A program made the position numbers and the translations under genes. A stretch of 64,000 nt of DNA. It comes from an uncultured Faecalibacterium sp. (GTDB lineage: Bacteria > Bacillota > Clostridia > Oscillospirales > Ruminococcaceae). The stretch covers positions 1-64,000 of the forward strand of contig CAKTBG010000004.1 of NCBI GenBank assembly GCA_934533135.1. Direction: 5' to 3'. Below the pieces are notes generated by a model. That model was given only the letters and a program-made list of their open reading frames with translations. It did no database searches and was not told the DNA's origin. Positions 1-7,547 of the stretch are shown here, in pieces; position 1 is the stretch's first letter, and each line of letters opens with the position of its first letter.

Positions 1-1562
1 GCCAGCTCCTCGTAGGTCTGGCCGGTCACGGTGTAGCCCTTCTTGATGTAGCCCTGAATGACGCTGGAAGCATCGGCCATGGCCTGATCGACCACCAGCC
101 AGCTGTAGCTGCCGGTCTGTGCGATCTCAGCGGCAGAGACCACATCGCGGGTGCCGACTTCGTCGATGAAACGCTGACCCTCTGCGTTGACGAGGATCGC
201 ACCGTCGCCGCGCAGACCCTCGGTGATCAGGGCTGCGGTGTTGGCCTCAACGGTGGGGTGGATCTGGATCTGATCCATATCCACGGTGTCGGCACCGATG
301 GCCGTTGCCATCTCGATGCCCTGACCCTGAATGCCTGCGGCGTTGGTGGTCATGAAGCCCTTCAGCTCGGGCTTGTACTTGACGACCATATCCAGATTTG
401 CGCCGAAGCCGCCGGAAGCCAGCACGACGCTCTTGGCGTTGACGGTGACGGTCTCACCGGTAGAACCGGTGGCCTCGATGCCCACAGCAGCACCGTTGGC
501 ATCGGTCAGGATCTTGGTGGCGGTGGTGTTCAGCAGGATCTGGACACCGGCCTTCTGGCAGTTCTCCTCCAGCAGGGGGATCATGTAGGAGCCAACGGAG
601 ACGGTCTTGCCCTCGGCGTTGACCGGGCGATGGATGCGCTTGACGGAAGCACCGCCGAAGCTGGAAACGCTGTGCAGGGTGATGCCGTGCTCATCCAGCC
701 AGTCGATGGCGTCAGCGGAGTTCTCGCACAGGGTCTCGACCAGAGCCGGGTCGTTGACGCCCTTGCCGCCGATCAGGGTGTCCAGCTCCATCAGCTCAAC
801 GGAATCAAAGTAGCCGGTGGGGTTGGCCTGATAAGCAGCCCACTGCTCGGAGACGGTCTTGGCCAGAGCGGTGATGGTCTCGTTGTCCGCATACTTCTCA
901 GCAGCGGCGGTCAGCGTCTTTTCGACACCGGCAGACTCGCCAAACTCGTTCTCGTCCTGATAGACGGTCTTGCCTGCGTTCATGCCGCCGGTCGCGCGCA
1001 CCGAGTTGCCGCCCACCATGGGCTGGCTCTCGACGATGACAACGCTCTTGCCCTCGCTGGCAGCGGTGATGGCGGCCGTCATGCCGGCACCGCCTGCGCC
1101 CACGATGACGATGTCGGCGTCAAGGGTGGAGTCCTCGGCCTTAGTCTGTTCGACCTTGACCTCGGTCTTGTAGTCCTCAGGGTTCAGGCCGGCTGCGGTC
1201 AGAGCGGCAGCAGCAGCCTCCTTGATGGCGTCGGAGGTGATGGTTGCGGTGGACACGCCGTCCACGGCAATGCTGCCGCTCTCGGCGATGGCCGTGGGCA
1301 GCTGCTCCAGAGCCATGGTGCCGATGCCCGGGGTCTCGTCCTTGCCCTCAGCCGTGCAGCCGGTGATGACGCTGTCGGTCAGGGTCAGGGTGACGGTCAC
1401 GTCGCCGCCCATGCCCTTGGCAGAGCCGGTGAACTCGCCGGAAACGCCCGTGGAGGAGCCGGAGCTGGCAGGGGAGCTGCAGCCATAACCCAGCAGGCTG
1501 ACGCTCACGACCGCAGCCATGGCCAGTGCAGCCAGACTCTTGCGGATCTGATTCTTTTTCAT
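1..1562 (-). CDS. Flavocytochrome c / fumarate reductase-type FAD-FMN reductase, lipid-anchored (partial)
   Basis: Partial: the 3' end lies beyond the left edge; about 520 residues are visible. Family members reduce enoates such as fumarate or urocanate outside the cytoplasm, with electrons passing through FMN to FAD. Seen in order: a signal sequence (residues 1-27) followed by Cys28 in a non-ideal lipobox (LLGYGC), a Ser/Gly linker, an FMN-binding domain (about 42-122) with VSTATIT near 103-109 as the expected site of covalent FMN attachment, then a FAD Rossmann motif IVIVGAGGAG at 151-160 and a following MVGGNS. The ATG at 1560-1562 is preceded by AAGGAAG. The physiological electron acceptor cannot be read from the sequence. 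No haem-binding CxxCH is seen, so electrons probably come from a membrane flavoprotein or quinol donor (inference). Confidence 0.88.
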   Translation of the reverse strand, partial: MKKNQIRKSLAALAMAAVVSVSLLGYGCSSPASSGSSTGVSGEFTGSAKGMGGDVTVTLTLTDSVITGCTAEGKDETPGIGTMALEQLPTAIAESGSIAVDGVSTATITSDAIKEAAAAALTAAGLNPEDYKTEVKVEQTKAEDSTLDADIVIVGAGGAGMTAAITAASEGKSVVIVESQPMVGGNSVRATGGMNAGKTVYQDENEFGESAGVEKTLTAAAEKYADNETITALAKTVSEQWAAYQANPTGYFDSVELMELDTLIGGKGVNDPALVETLCENSADAIDWLDEHGITLHSVSSFGGASVKRIHRPVNAEGKTVSVGSYMIPLLEENCQKAGVQILLNTTATKILTDANGAAVGIEATGSTGETVTVNAKSVVLASGGFGANLDMVVKYKPELKGFMTTNAAGIQGQGIEMATAIGADTVDMDQIQIHPTVEANTAALITEGLRGDGAILVNAEGQRFIDEVGTRDVVSAAEIAQTGSYSWLVVDQAMADASSVIQGYIKKGYTVTGQTYEEL

Positions 1563-1622
1563 AATTTCTTCCTTCTCGTTTTTTTTGCTTATGGGGTGGT
1601 TTTGTGCGGAATATCGATCAGC

Positions 1623-1660
1623 AAAAAAAGGGGAGCTGCTCATTCGGAAAGCAGCTCCCC
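1623..1660 (-). terminator. Intrinsic terminator of the nifU-like/GGGtGRT operon
   Basis: Ten-base arms GGGGAGCTGC (1630-1639) and GCAGCTCCCC (1651-1660) are followed on the minus strand by seven T (1623-1629). It sits 25 nt after the GGGtGRT stop codon and insulates the downstream flavin reductase gene. Confidence 0.9.
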
Positions 1661-1684
1661 CTTGCTGAAACTTGGGAAAGAGAC

Positions 1685-2683
1685 TCAGGCGTTTGCCTGA
1701 GCAGCTGCAACAGCGCAGGCGACGGTCGCACCGACCATCGGGTTGTTGCCCATGCCGATCAGACCCATCATCTCGACGTGTGCAGGAACAGAAGAAGAAC
1801 CTGCAAACTGTGCATCGCCGTGGACGCGGCCCAGAGAGTCGGTCAGACCGTAGCTGGCAGGACCGGCTGCGACGTTATCGGGGTGCAGGGTACGGCCCGT
1901 GCCGCCGCCGGAAGCGACGGAGAAGTACTTCTTGCCGTTCTCGATGGCCCACTTCTTGTAGGTGCCGGCAACCAGATGCTGGAAGCGGACGGGGTTGGTG
2001 GAGTTGCCGGTGATGGAGCACTGCACGTCCTCCTTCTTCATGATGGCAACACCCTCCATGACGTCGTTTGCGCCATAGCACTTGACGGCTGCACGCTCGC
2101 CGTTGGAGAAGGGGATCTCCTTGACGACGGTCAGGGTCTGAGAGGGGATATCGTACTCGGTCTGCACATAGGTGAAGCCGTTGATGCGGGAGATGATGTA
2201 GGCAGCATCCTTGCCCAGGCCGTTCAGGATGACGCGCAGGGGGGTCTTGCGGACCTTGTTTGCGGTGCGGGCGATGCCGATGGCACCCTCAGCGGCGGCG
2301 AAGGACTCGTGGCCGGCGAGGAATGCGAAGCAGGTGGTGTCCTCGCTCAGCAGGCGGGCACCCAGATTGCCGTGACCCAGACCGACCTGACGCTGCTCAG
2401 CGACAGAGCCGGGGATGGTGAAAGCCTCCAGACCTTCGCCGATGGCGGCAGCGCACTCGGCAGCATCGGTCAGGCCGCGCTTGACGGCGATGGCGGTGCC
2501 CAGAGTGTAAGCCCAGACAGCGTTGTCGAAGCAGATGGGCTGCACGCCGCGGACGATCTTGTCGCAGTCGATGCCCTTTGCGAGGAGCATCTCGTTGCAA
2601 GCGTCCAGAGACTCCAGACCATTTGCCTTCAGGCATGCCTCGATTTTCGGCATACGGCGATCCATAGATTCAAAAGTTGCCAT
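1685..2683 (-). CDS. GGGtGRT family protein
   Basis: A 332-residue soluble protein carrying the family signature GGGTGRT, preceded by SVAS and followed by LHPDN, near residue 255. The family (Pfam 'GGGtGRT protein') is conserved in anaerobic Firmicutes and has no established biochemical role. Its gene directly follows a NifU-like Fe-S scaffold gene with a 17-nt gap holding a strong RBS (GAGGAGG), so the two are translated from one mRNA. This pairing is the main clue to function: inference points to metal or Fe-S cofactor handling, but no Cys cluster motif is obvious in this protein. The ATG at 2681-2683 is well placed after the RBS. An intrinsic terminator follows the stop. Confidence 0.9.
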   Translation of the reverse strand: MATFESMDRRMPKIEACLKANGLESLDACNEMLLAKGIDCDKIVRGVQPICFDNAVWAYTLGTAIAVKRGLTDAAECAAAIGEGLEAFTIPGSVAEQRQVGLGHGNLGARLLSEDTTCFAFLAGHESFAAAEGAIGIARTANKVRKTPLRVILNGLGKDAAYIISRINGFTYVQTEYDIPSQTLTVVKEIPFSNGERAAVKCYGANDVMEGVAIMKKEDVQCSITGNSTNPVRFQHLVAGTYKKWAIENGKKYFSVASGGGTGRTLHPDNVAAGPASYGLTDSLGRVHGDAQFAGSSSVPAHVEMMGLIGMGNNPMVGATVACAVAAAQANA

Positions 2684-2700
2684 GAGTTGTTCCTCCTCTC

Positions 2701-3402
2701 TTATTCCTCACGCGGGTCGATGTACTTGACAGCGCCCTGCTCCTTGCTGAAGCGGCCGTAAGTACCCACGTTCTTCTCGTAAGCCTCGTTGGGGGTCTTG
2801 CCGTGACGGATATCCTCCATCATCTTGCCCAGCTTGACGAACTGATAGCCGATGACCTCATCGTTGGCATCCAGAGCCAGCTTGTTGATGTAGCCCTCGG
2901 TCAGCTCCAGGTAACGGACACCCTTGTCCTTGGTGGAGAAGATGGTGCCGGTCATGGAGCGCAGGCCCTTGCCCAGGTCATCCAGACCTGCGCCGATGGG
3001 CAGACCGTCCTCAGAGAAAGCGGTCTGGCTGCGGCCGTAGACGATCTGCAGGAACAGCTCACGCATTGCCACGTTGATGGCGTCGCACACCAGGTCGGTG
3101 TTCAGAGCTTCCAGAATGGTCTTGCCGGGCAGGATCTCGCCTGCCATAGCAGCAGAGTGGGTCATGCCGGAGCAGCCGATGGTCTCCACCAGAGCCTCCT
3201 CGATGACGCCGTTCTTGATGTTCAGAGACAGCTTGCAGGTGCCCTGCTGAGGTGCGCACCAGCCCACACCATGGGTGTAGCCGCTGATGTCCTTGATCTC
3301 ATAGGCCTTGACCCATGCGCCCTCTTCGGGGATGGGAGCCGGACCATGCTTAGGACCTTTGGTGATCGGGCACATATTCTGTACTTGCTGCGAATAGGTC
3401 AT
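2701..3402 (-). CDS. NifU-like iron-sulfur cluster assembly scaffold protein
   Basis: A 233-residue protein related to the NifU/IscU N-terminal scaffold fold, which holds nascent Fe-S clusters on conserved Cys. Visible: a Cys in GWCAPQQGTC (about residues 43-52), a second in the family hallmark ETIGCSGMTHSAAMAG (about 70-85), and a third in TDLVCDA (about 104). It is longer than IscU (about 130 aa), with an extra C-terminal half. The start is ATG 3402 rather than ATG 3408, because AAAAGGAGA lies 9 nt upstream of the former but only 3 nt from the latter. It is first in the operon with the GGGtGRT gene, with a consensus promoter at 3548-3576 and a leader of about 140 nt. Confidence 0.85.
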   Translation of the reverse strand: MTYSQQVQNMCPITKGPKHGPAPIPEEGAWVKAYEIKDISGYTHGVGWCAPQQGTCKLSLNIKNGVIEEALVETIGCSGMTHSAAMAGEILPGKTILEALNTDLVCDAINVAMRELFLQIVYGRSQTAFSEDGLPIGAGLDDLGKGLRSMTGTIFSTKDKGVRYLELTEGYINKLALDANDEVIGYQFVKLGKMMEDIRHGKTPNEAYEKNVGTYGRFSKEQGAVKYIDPREE

Positions 3403-3547
3403 AATCATACTCTCCTTTTGACGATTTGTTGCCTGACGGCGGACAGATGCCCTCCCTGCCGAGGGAACACACTCTGCTCCGCCGCTTTGTCTGACCGGCC
3501 GCACCGCTCTCTTTCGGCACCTTTCCGGTACTACCACGCATGATTTT

Positions 3548-3576
3548 ATTATAGAGAACCTTGCCGGAATTTGCAA
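3548..3576 (-). promoter_or_regulatory. Sigma-A promoter of the nifU-like/GGGtGRT operon
   Basis: TTGCAA (3571-3576) - 17 bp - TATAAT (3548-3553) on the minus strand. The predicted start of transcription is near 3541, giving an untranslated leader of about 140 nt in which I recognise no known riboswitch. Confidence 0.8.
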
Positions 3577-3699
3577 GCGTTTCTGATAAAAATTTCGCAA
3601 TCTTTTGATGGTAAGTCAAGACTAATTGTCGGAATCACGGCAAACACACCACCGCCCGCCGACTTTTTGTCGGTTTTGCAGGGCGGGTGCCCTTTGCGC

Positions 3700-4920
3700 T
3701 CAATTGGGGCGGGGCGTGCGTTCCGGCTCGGTCGGCCGGAGAGCCCAGATGGACAAAAAGCCTGCGGCGGCACCCGCAATGGCGAGCCAGTGCCGCCCCT
3801 GCCCAAGCCCCAGCAGATGCGCCAGAAAGGGGAACAGCAGGCTGCCGACGCTCTGCCCCAAGGCGAGGAAGCCGTAGTTGACGCCTGCGTGGGGAAAGCC
3901 GAACAGATCGGTGGAGAGAGCCGGAAGCACGGCGGCCAGTGCCGAATAGCAGAAGGTCAGCCCGGCGTACACGGCCACCACCGCCCAGCCCTGCGCGAAC
4001 AAAAAGCCCGCCGAGAGTGCCAGCGACGCGCCAAACAGGATCATGTCGGTGGGGCGGCGGCCGATCTTGTCGCTGAGCATCGGCATCAGCAGCCGTCCGG
4101 CGGCACTGCCCACGCTGCCAAGCACCACCGACCAGAGAGCCGAAGTCTCGCTGAGCCCCCGCTCCGTTCCCAATTTCAGGATGATGGGGCTGAACAGCAG
4201 CACCGCCGGTGTCGAGAAGCAGACCGCCCCGGTGCAGAGCCAGTACTGCCGGGTGTGGAGCATCTGCCACGGCGAAAGATCCAGCGGCGGCGCGGCTTTC
4301 TGCCGCCCTTGCTCGTCGGGGCGGGGCGTTTCGGGCGGCGGGTCGGCCAGCAGGAGACTGCCTGCCAGACAGACCGGCAGCGTCAGCAGACCCAAGGCCC
4401 AGAACGCGCCCCGGATGCCCTGCACCGGCCCCCAGCCCTGCAACGCCAGACGGACGAATGCGGTCAGGAAGGCACCGGACAAGCCGACCGCTCCGCCGAT
4501 GACGCCGGTCGCCAATCCTTTGCGGCCTTTGTACCATTTCTGGGCGCAGGACTGGATGGAGGGGTAGAGAAAAGCCGTGCCCAGCCCGGCGGGAATGCTG
4601 AACGCCCCGTAGAACAGCCCGCCCGCCCCGCCGGGCAGGAGTGCCGCCGCGAAAAATCCGCCGCAGAGCAGGGCAGTGCCCCAGAGCGCGGCTGCTTTCG
4701 GCCCCTGCCGATCCTGCAGAAACCCGCCGATCACACACCCGACGCCAAACGCGGCGATCAGGAGACCGAAGGCATAGCCTGCGCCCTGCTCGGAGAGGCC
4801 GTATTCCTCCATGACCGGCTGCTGGAATACGCCCCATGCGGCCGGAAGCCCGGTCAGGATCTGAATGGCGGCACCCGCGATCAGGATCGTCCACGGGTGC
4901 TTTGCAGATATTTGCTCCAT
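3700..4920 (-). CDS. OFA family MFS transporter
   Basis: A 406-residue polytopic membrane protein with about 12 hydrophobic segments in two halves and a hydrophilic central loop (about residues 190-225). The OFA (oxalate/formate antiporter) subfamily of the major facilitator superfamily exchanges or takes up small organic anions. Supporting sequence: an N-terminal GVFQQPVMEEYGLS typical of OFA proteins, LQDRQGPKAA at the loop 2-3 position and SDKIGRRP at loop 8-9. The substrate cannot be assigned. The start ATG 4920 follows GAGGTGA. It is transcribed divergently from hisS; the intervening 103 nt holds the hisS promoter. Confidence 0.88.
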   Translation of the reverse strand: MEQISAKHPWTILIAGAAIQILTGLPAAWGVFQQPVMEEYGLSEQGAGYAFGLLIAAFGVGCVIGGFLQDRQGPKAAALWGTALLCGGFFAAALLPGGAGGLFYGAFSIPAGLGTAFLYPSIQSCAQKWYKGRKGLATGVIGGAVGLSGAFLTAFVRLALQGWGPVQGIRGAFWALGLLTLPVCLAGSLLLADPPPETPRPDEQGRQKAAPPLDLSPWQMLHTRQYWLCTGAVCFSTPAVLLFSPIILKLGTERGLSETSALWSVVLGSVGSAAGRLLMPMLSDKIGRRPTDMILFGASLALSAGFLFAQGWAVVAVYAGLTFCYSALAAVLPALSTDLFGFPHAGVNYGFLALGQSVGSLLFPFLAHLLGLGQGRHWLAIAGAAAGFLSIWALRPTEPERTPRPN

Positions 4921-4956
4921 TTTGCTTCACCTCAACGGATAGTGTGCCCTTTTTGA

Positions 4957-4984
4957 TTGACAAATCAGCCGGTTTCTTTATAAT
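4957..4984 (+). promoter_or_regulatory. Promoter of hisS
   Basis: TTGACA (4957-4962) - 16 bp - TATAAT (4979-4984), both perfect hexamers. Transcription should start near 4991, leaving a leader of about 33 nt, too short for a T-box. This synthetase therefore appears not to be T-box controlled. Confidence 0.85.
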
Positions 4985-5023
4985 AAGGGATAGAATTGAG
5001 TTTTTCAGAGAGGAATTAGAGAG

Positions 5024-6256
5024 ATGAAAACACAGGCATTGAAAGGAATGCGCGACCTGCTGCCCGCTGAGCAGAGCCTCCGCGATTATATTCAGGGCAA
5101 GATCCTCGAGACGTACCGGGCTTCCGGCTTCGAGCGGATCTCCACCCCCATGCTCGAGGATATGGAAAACCTCGACAAGTCCGACGGCGGCGACAACCTG
5201 AACCTGATCTTCAAGGTGCTCAAGCGCGGCGATAAGCTGACGGCTGCCCTCGATTCCGGCGACCCCAAGCAGCTATCCGATATGGGTCTGCGCTACGACC
5301 TGACCCTGCCGCTCTCCCGCTACTATGCGGCCAACAAAGAGAAGCTCCCCAGCCCCTTCAAGGTCATCCAGACCGACCGCGTTTTCCGTGCCGAGCGTCC
5401 TCAGAAGGGGCGTCTGCGCGAGTTCGTCCAGTGCGACATCGACATTCTGGGCGATTCTTCCCCCAACGCCGAGGTCGAGCTGATCGACGTGACCACCCGC
5501 GCCCTGCTGAACATCGGCTTCACCGGCTTTACCGTCAACATCAACGACCGCCGCATTCTGCGCGGGATGCTGGAGAGCATGGGCTTTGCAGCCGATACGC
5601 TGGATTCGGTCTGCATCACCTTCGACAAGATGGACAAGATCGGTGCTGCGGGCGTCGAGGCGGAGCTGACGGAGAAGCAGCTGCCCGAGAACGCCATCCG
5701 CGCATTGGCGGACTTCATCGCCGCCGGTGAGGTCACCCTCGATGCGGTGGCTTCCCGCTGCGCAGACCCCGCCATCGCCGACGACCTGAAGTATGTTCTG
5801 TCCACCGCTTCCGCGCTGGCAGGCGGCCGCTATCAGGTGGCCTACTGCCCCAGCCTTGTCCGCGGTCAGGGGTACTACACTGGCATGGTCTTTGAGATCA
5901 CCTGCCCGCAGTTCAGCGGAGCCGTGGCAGGCGGCGGCCGCTACGACAACATGGTGGGCAAGTTCCTCGGCACGCAGGTTCCGGCCGTTGGCTTCTCCAT
6001 CGGCTTCGAGCGCGTCTGCGGCATCCTGCTGGAGCAGGGCTACCAGATCCCCGGTGCCAAGCAGAAGATCGCGCTGCTCTACACCAAAGACGCCGACTTC
6101 CCCGCCGTGCTGGAAAAGGCCGGAATGCTCCGGGAACGCTACGACGTCACCGTTCTGCAGCAGGGCAAAAAGCTGGGCAAGCAGCTGGGTCAGCTGGAAG
6201 CCGCCGGTTTTGCCGGTGCTGCTTTCATGGACAAAGACGACGTGAAGATCTTCTAA
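5024..6256 (+). CDS. hisS: Histidyl-tRNA synthetase (short C-terminal domain)
   Basis: A 410-residue class II synthetase that charges tRNA-His. Motif 2 reads RVFRAERPQKGRLREF (about residues 119-134); the HisRS-specific arginine loop is LVRGQGYYTGMVFE (about 279-292) instead of the usual RGLDYYTGT; motif 3 is GFSIGFERV (about 321-329). The anticodon-binding domain ends abruptly at KDDVKIF, about 20 residues short of the usual last strand and helix. Catalytic arginines are retained, so it is not a simple HisZ regulatory paralogue, and no his biosynthesis genes are near. Alternative: a HisRS paralogue with altered tRNA recognition. Start ATG 5024 follows GAGAG; a bidirectional terminator follows. 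Confidence 0.82.
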   Translation: MKTQALKGMRDLLPAEQSLRDYIQGKILETYRASGFERISTPMLEDMENLDKSDGGDNLNLIFKVLKRGDKLTAALDSGDPKQLSDMGLRYDLTLPLSRYYAANKEKLPSPFKVIQTDRVFRAERPQKGRLREFVQCDIDILGDSSPNAEVELIDVTTRALLNIGFTGFTVNINDRRILRGMLESMGFAADTLDSVCITFDKMDKIGAAGVEAELTEKQLPENAIRALADFIAAGEVTLDAVASRCADPAIADDLKYVLSTASALAGGRYQVAYCPSLVRGQGYYTGMVFEITCPQFSGAVAGGGRYDNMVGKFLGTQVPAVGFSIGFERVCGILLEQGYQIPGAKQKIALLYTKDADFPAVLEKAGMLRERYDVTVLQQGKKLGKQLGQLEAAGFAGAAFMDKDDVKIF

Positions 6257-6279
6257 AAAAAAAACAACCATACAAACAA

Positions 6280-6320
6280 AAAAAATCTCCGCTGAGCGTG
6301 AAGCCCGGCGGAGATTTTTT
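6280..6320. terminator. Bidirectional terminator between hisS and the cation antiporter gene
   Basis: Perfect 13-nt arms AAAAAATCTCCGC (6280-6292) and GCGGAGATTTTTT (6308-6320). The A/T-flanked stem works in both directions and separates two convergent genes. Confidence 0.92.
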
Positions 6321-6335
6321 ATGCGAAGAACAGGA

Positions 6336-7295
6336 TCACATGGTGAACTGGATGGTGCAGAAGGCTGCGTAGATGCAGAGCAGCAGGATGCCCTGCCAGC
6401 GGGAGAGCTTGCCCTTGAGCAGGGCGGGCACGGTCAGGAGCAGCATGACCGCCCACATCACGGGGATGTCCATCACGAGGGAAGCGTTGATGCCGAAGAG
6501 GGTGGACTCCTGCGGGATGCTGAAGGGAGCCAGCGAGACCGACACGCCGCTGACCAGCACAAGGTTGAAGACGTTGGCACCGATGACGTTGCCGAGAGAC
6601 AGCGCGCCGTGACCCTTGGCCAGCGAGGTGATGGCGGTGACCAGCTCGGGCAGGGACGTGCCGAGAGCCACGAAGGTCAGGGCGATGACCGACTCCGGAA
6701 CGCCGAGAGCCTGCGCGATCAGGGTGCCGTTATCGACCAGCAGGTTGGCACCCACGGCGATCAGAGCCGCACCCACCACCAGCAGGCCGATGTCCTTGCC
6801 GAGAGAGCTTTCGCCGCCGTCCTCTTCTTCCTCCGGGGCGGGGGCGTTTTTCATGGCCAGAACGTTGCAGACGATGTAGGCCACAAACAGAGCCAGCAGC
6901 ACAAACCCGATGGGGCGGCTGAAATAACCGGTGGAGTAGGCCACGCCGGTATAGAGGGCAGCGGCAGCAAAGAAGAAGAGCACCGGCACGCGCAGGCTCT
7001 TCGGATCCACCTTGCCCGGGCGGACCGCCACCGTGATGGCCGCGATGAGGGCGGCGTTGCAGATGACCGAGCCAATGGCGTTGCCGTAGGCAATCTCACC
7101 ATGGCCGGACAGAGCCGAGGTGGTGGAGACCATGACTTCGGGCAGGGTGGTGCCGATGGAAACGACGGTGGCACCGATCAGCAGCTCCGGCACATGGAAG
7201 CGGCGGGCGATGCCGGTGGAACCATCCACGAACCAGTCGCCGCCTTTGATGAGGCAGAGCAGACCAACGAGGAACAACAAAACGGGGATCAGCAT
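6336..7295 (-). CDS. CaCA superfamily Na+/Ca2+ (or Mn2+) exchanger, YrbG type
   Basis: A 319-residue membrane antiporter with the two inverted alpha-repeats of the calcium:cation antiporter superfamily. Repeat 1 contains GATVVSIGTTLPEVMVS (about residues 42-58) and repeat 2 contains ALGTSLPELVTA (about 207-218); both keep the ion-binding acidic residue. An acidic cytoplasmic loop (EEEEDGGE, about 156-163) separates the halves. Start ATG 7295 follows AAAGGAGA. The leader carries a predicted yybP-ykoY Mn2+ riboswitch and an intrinsic terminator, which suggests that manganese, rather than or as well as calcium, is the physiological cargo exported (inference). Length matches bacterial YrbG-like proteins. 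Confidence 0.9.
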   Translation of the reverse strand: MLIPVLLFLVGLLCLIKGGDWFVDGSTGIARRFHVPELLIGATVVSIGTTLPEVMVSTTSALSGHGEIAYGNAIGSVICNAALIAAITVAVRPGKVDPKSLRVPVLFFFAAAALYTGVAYSTGYFSRPIGFVLLALFVAYIVCNVLAMKNAPAPEEEEDGGESSLGKDIGLLVVGAALIAVGANLLVDNGTLIAQALGVPESVIALTFVALGTSLPELVTAITSLAKGHGALSLGNVIGANVFNLVLVSGVSVSLAPFSIPQESTLFGINASLVMDIPVMWAVMLLLTVPALLKGKLSRWQGILLLCIYAAFCTIQFTM

Positions 7296-7337
7296 AATTC
7301 TTTCTCCTTTTATCTGGCGGGTGAATTTCCGGAGGAC

Positions 7338-7394
7338 AAAAAAGAGACTTTTATTACAGGCACTCACACGGAAAAGCCCTGTAATAAAAGTCTC
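7338..7394 (-). terminator. Regulated terminator (expression platform) ahead of the cation antiporter gene
   Basis: Perfect 17-nt arms GAGACTTTTATTACAGG (7344-7360) and its complement (7378-7394), with a 17-nt loop, followed on the minus strand by T6 (7338-7343). It lies between the riboswitch aptamer and the start codon, where metal binding would be expected to prevent its formation. Confidence 0.88.
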
Positions 7395-7396
7395 AA

Positions 7397-7502
7397 GCAT
7401 TCGGCACCTTGCGGGCATTTCTGCCGGGTATGTCGCACAGATGCAGCACAGCCCCCGGCCAACAAGGAGGCTGTGCCCTCTACTCCCTTTTATCCGAAAA
7501 GC
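7397..7502 (-). ncRNA. yybP-ykoY (Mn2+) riboswitch aptamer
   Basis: Minus-strand leader with the class hallmarks in order: AAAAGGGAGTAG just after the 5' strand of P1, a helix GCACAGCC/GGCTGTGC, then GACATAC, a short helix and GCAAGG. P1 closes by TTCGG (5') with CCGAA (3'). In this class the GGGGAGUAG and ACAUAC...GCAAG loops dock to form the Mn2+ site. It is followed within 3 nt by a strong terminator and then the antiporter gene. Assigned by motif recognition, not by covariance search. Confidence 0.85.
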
Positions 7503-7531
7503 AGTATACTAGACTCAGAGCAAAAAAGCAA
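7503..7531 (-). promoter_or_regulatory. Promoter of the riboswitch-controlled antiporter transcript
   Basis: TTGCTT (7526-7531) - 17 bp - TATACT (7503-7508) on the minus strand. The predicted start near 7496 coincides with the 5' strand of riboswitch P1. Confidence 0.75.
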
Positions 7532-7547
7532 GTGAAATCGCAAAAAA

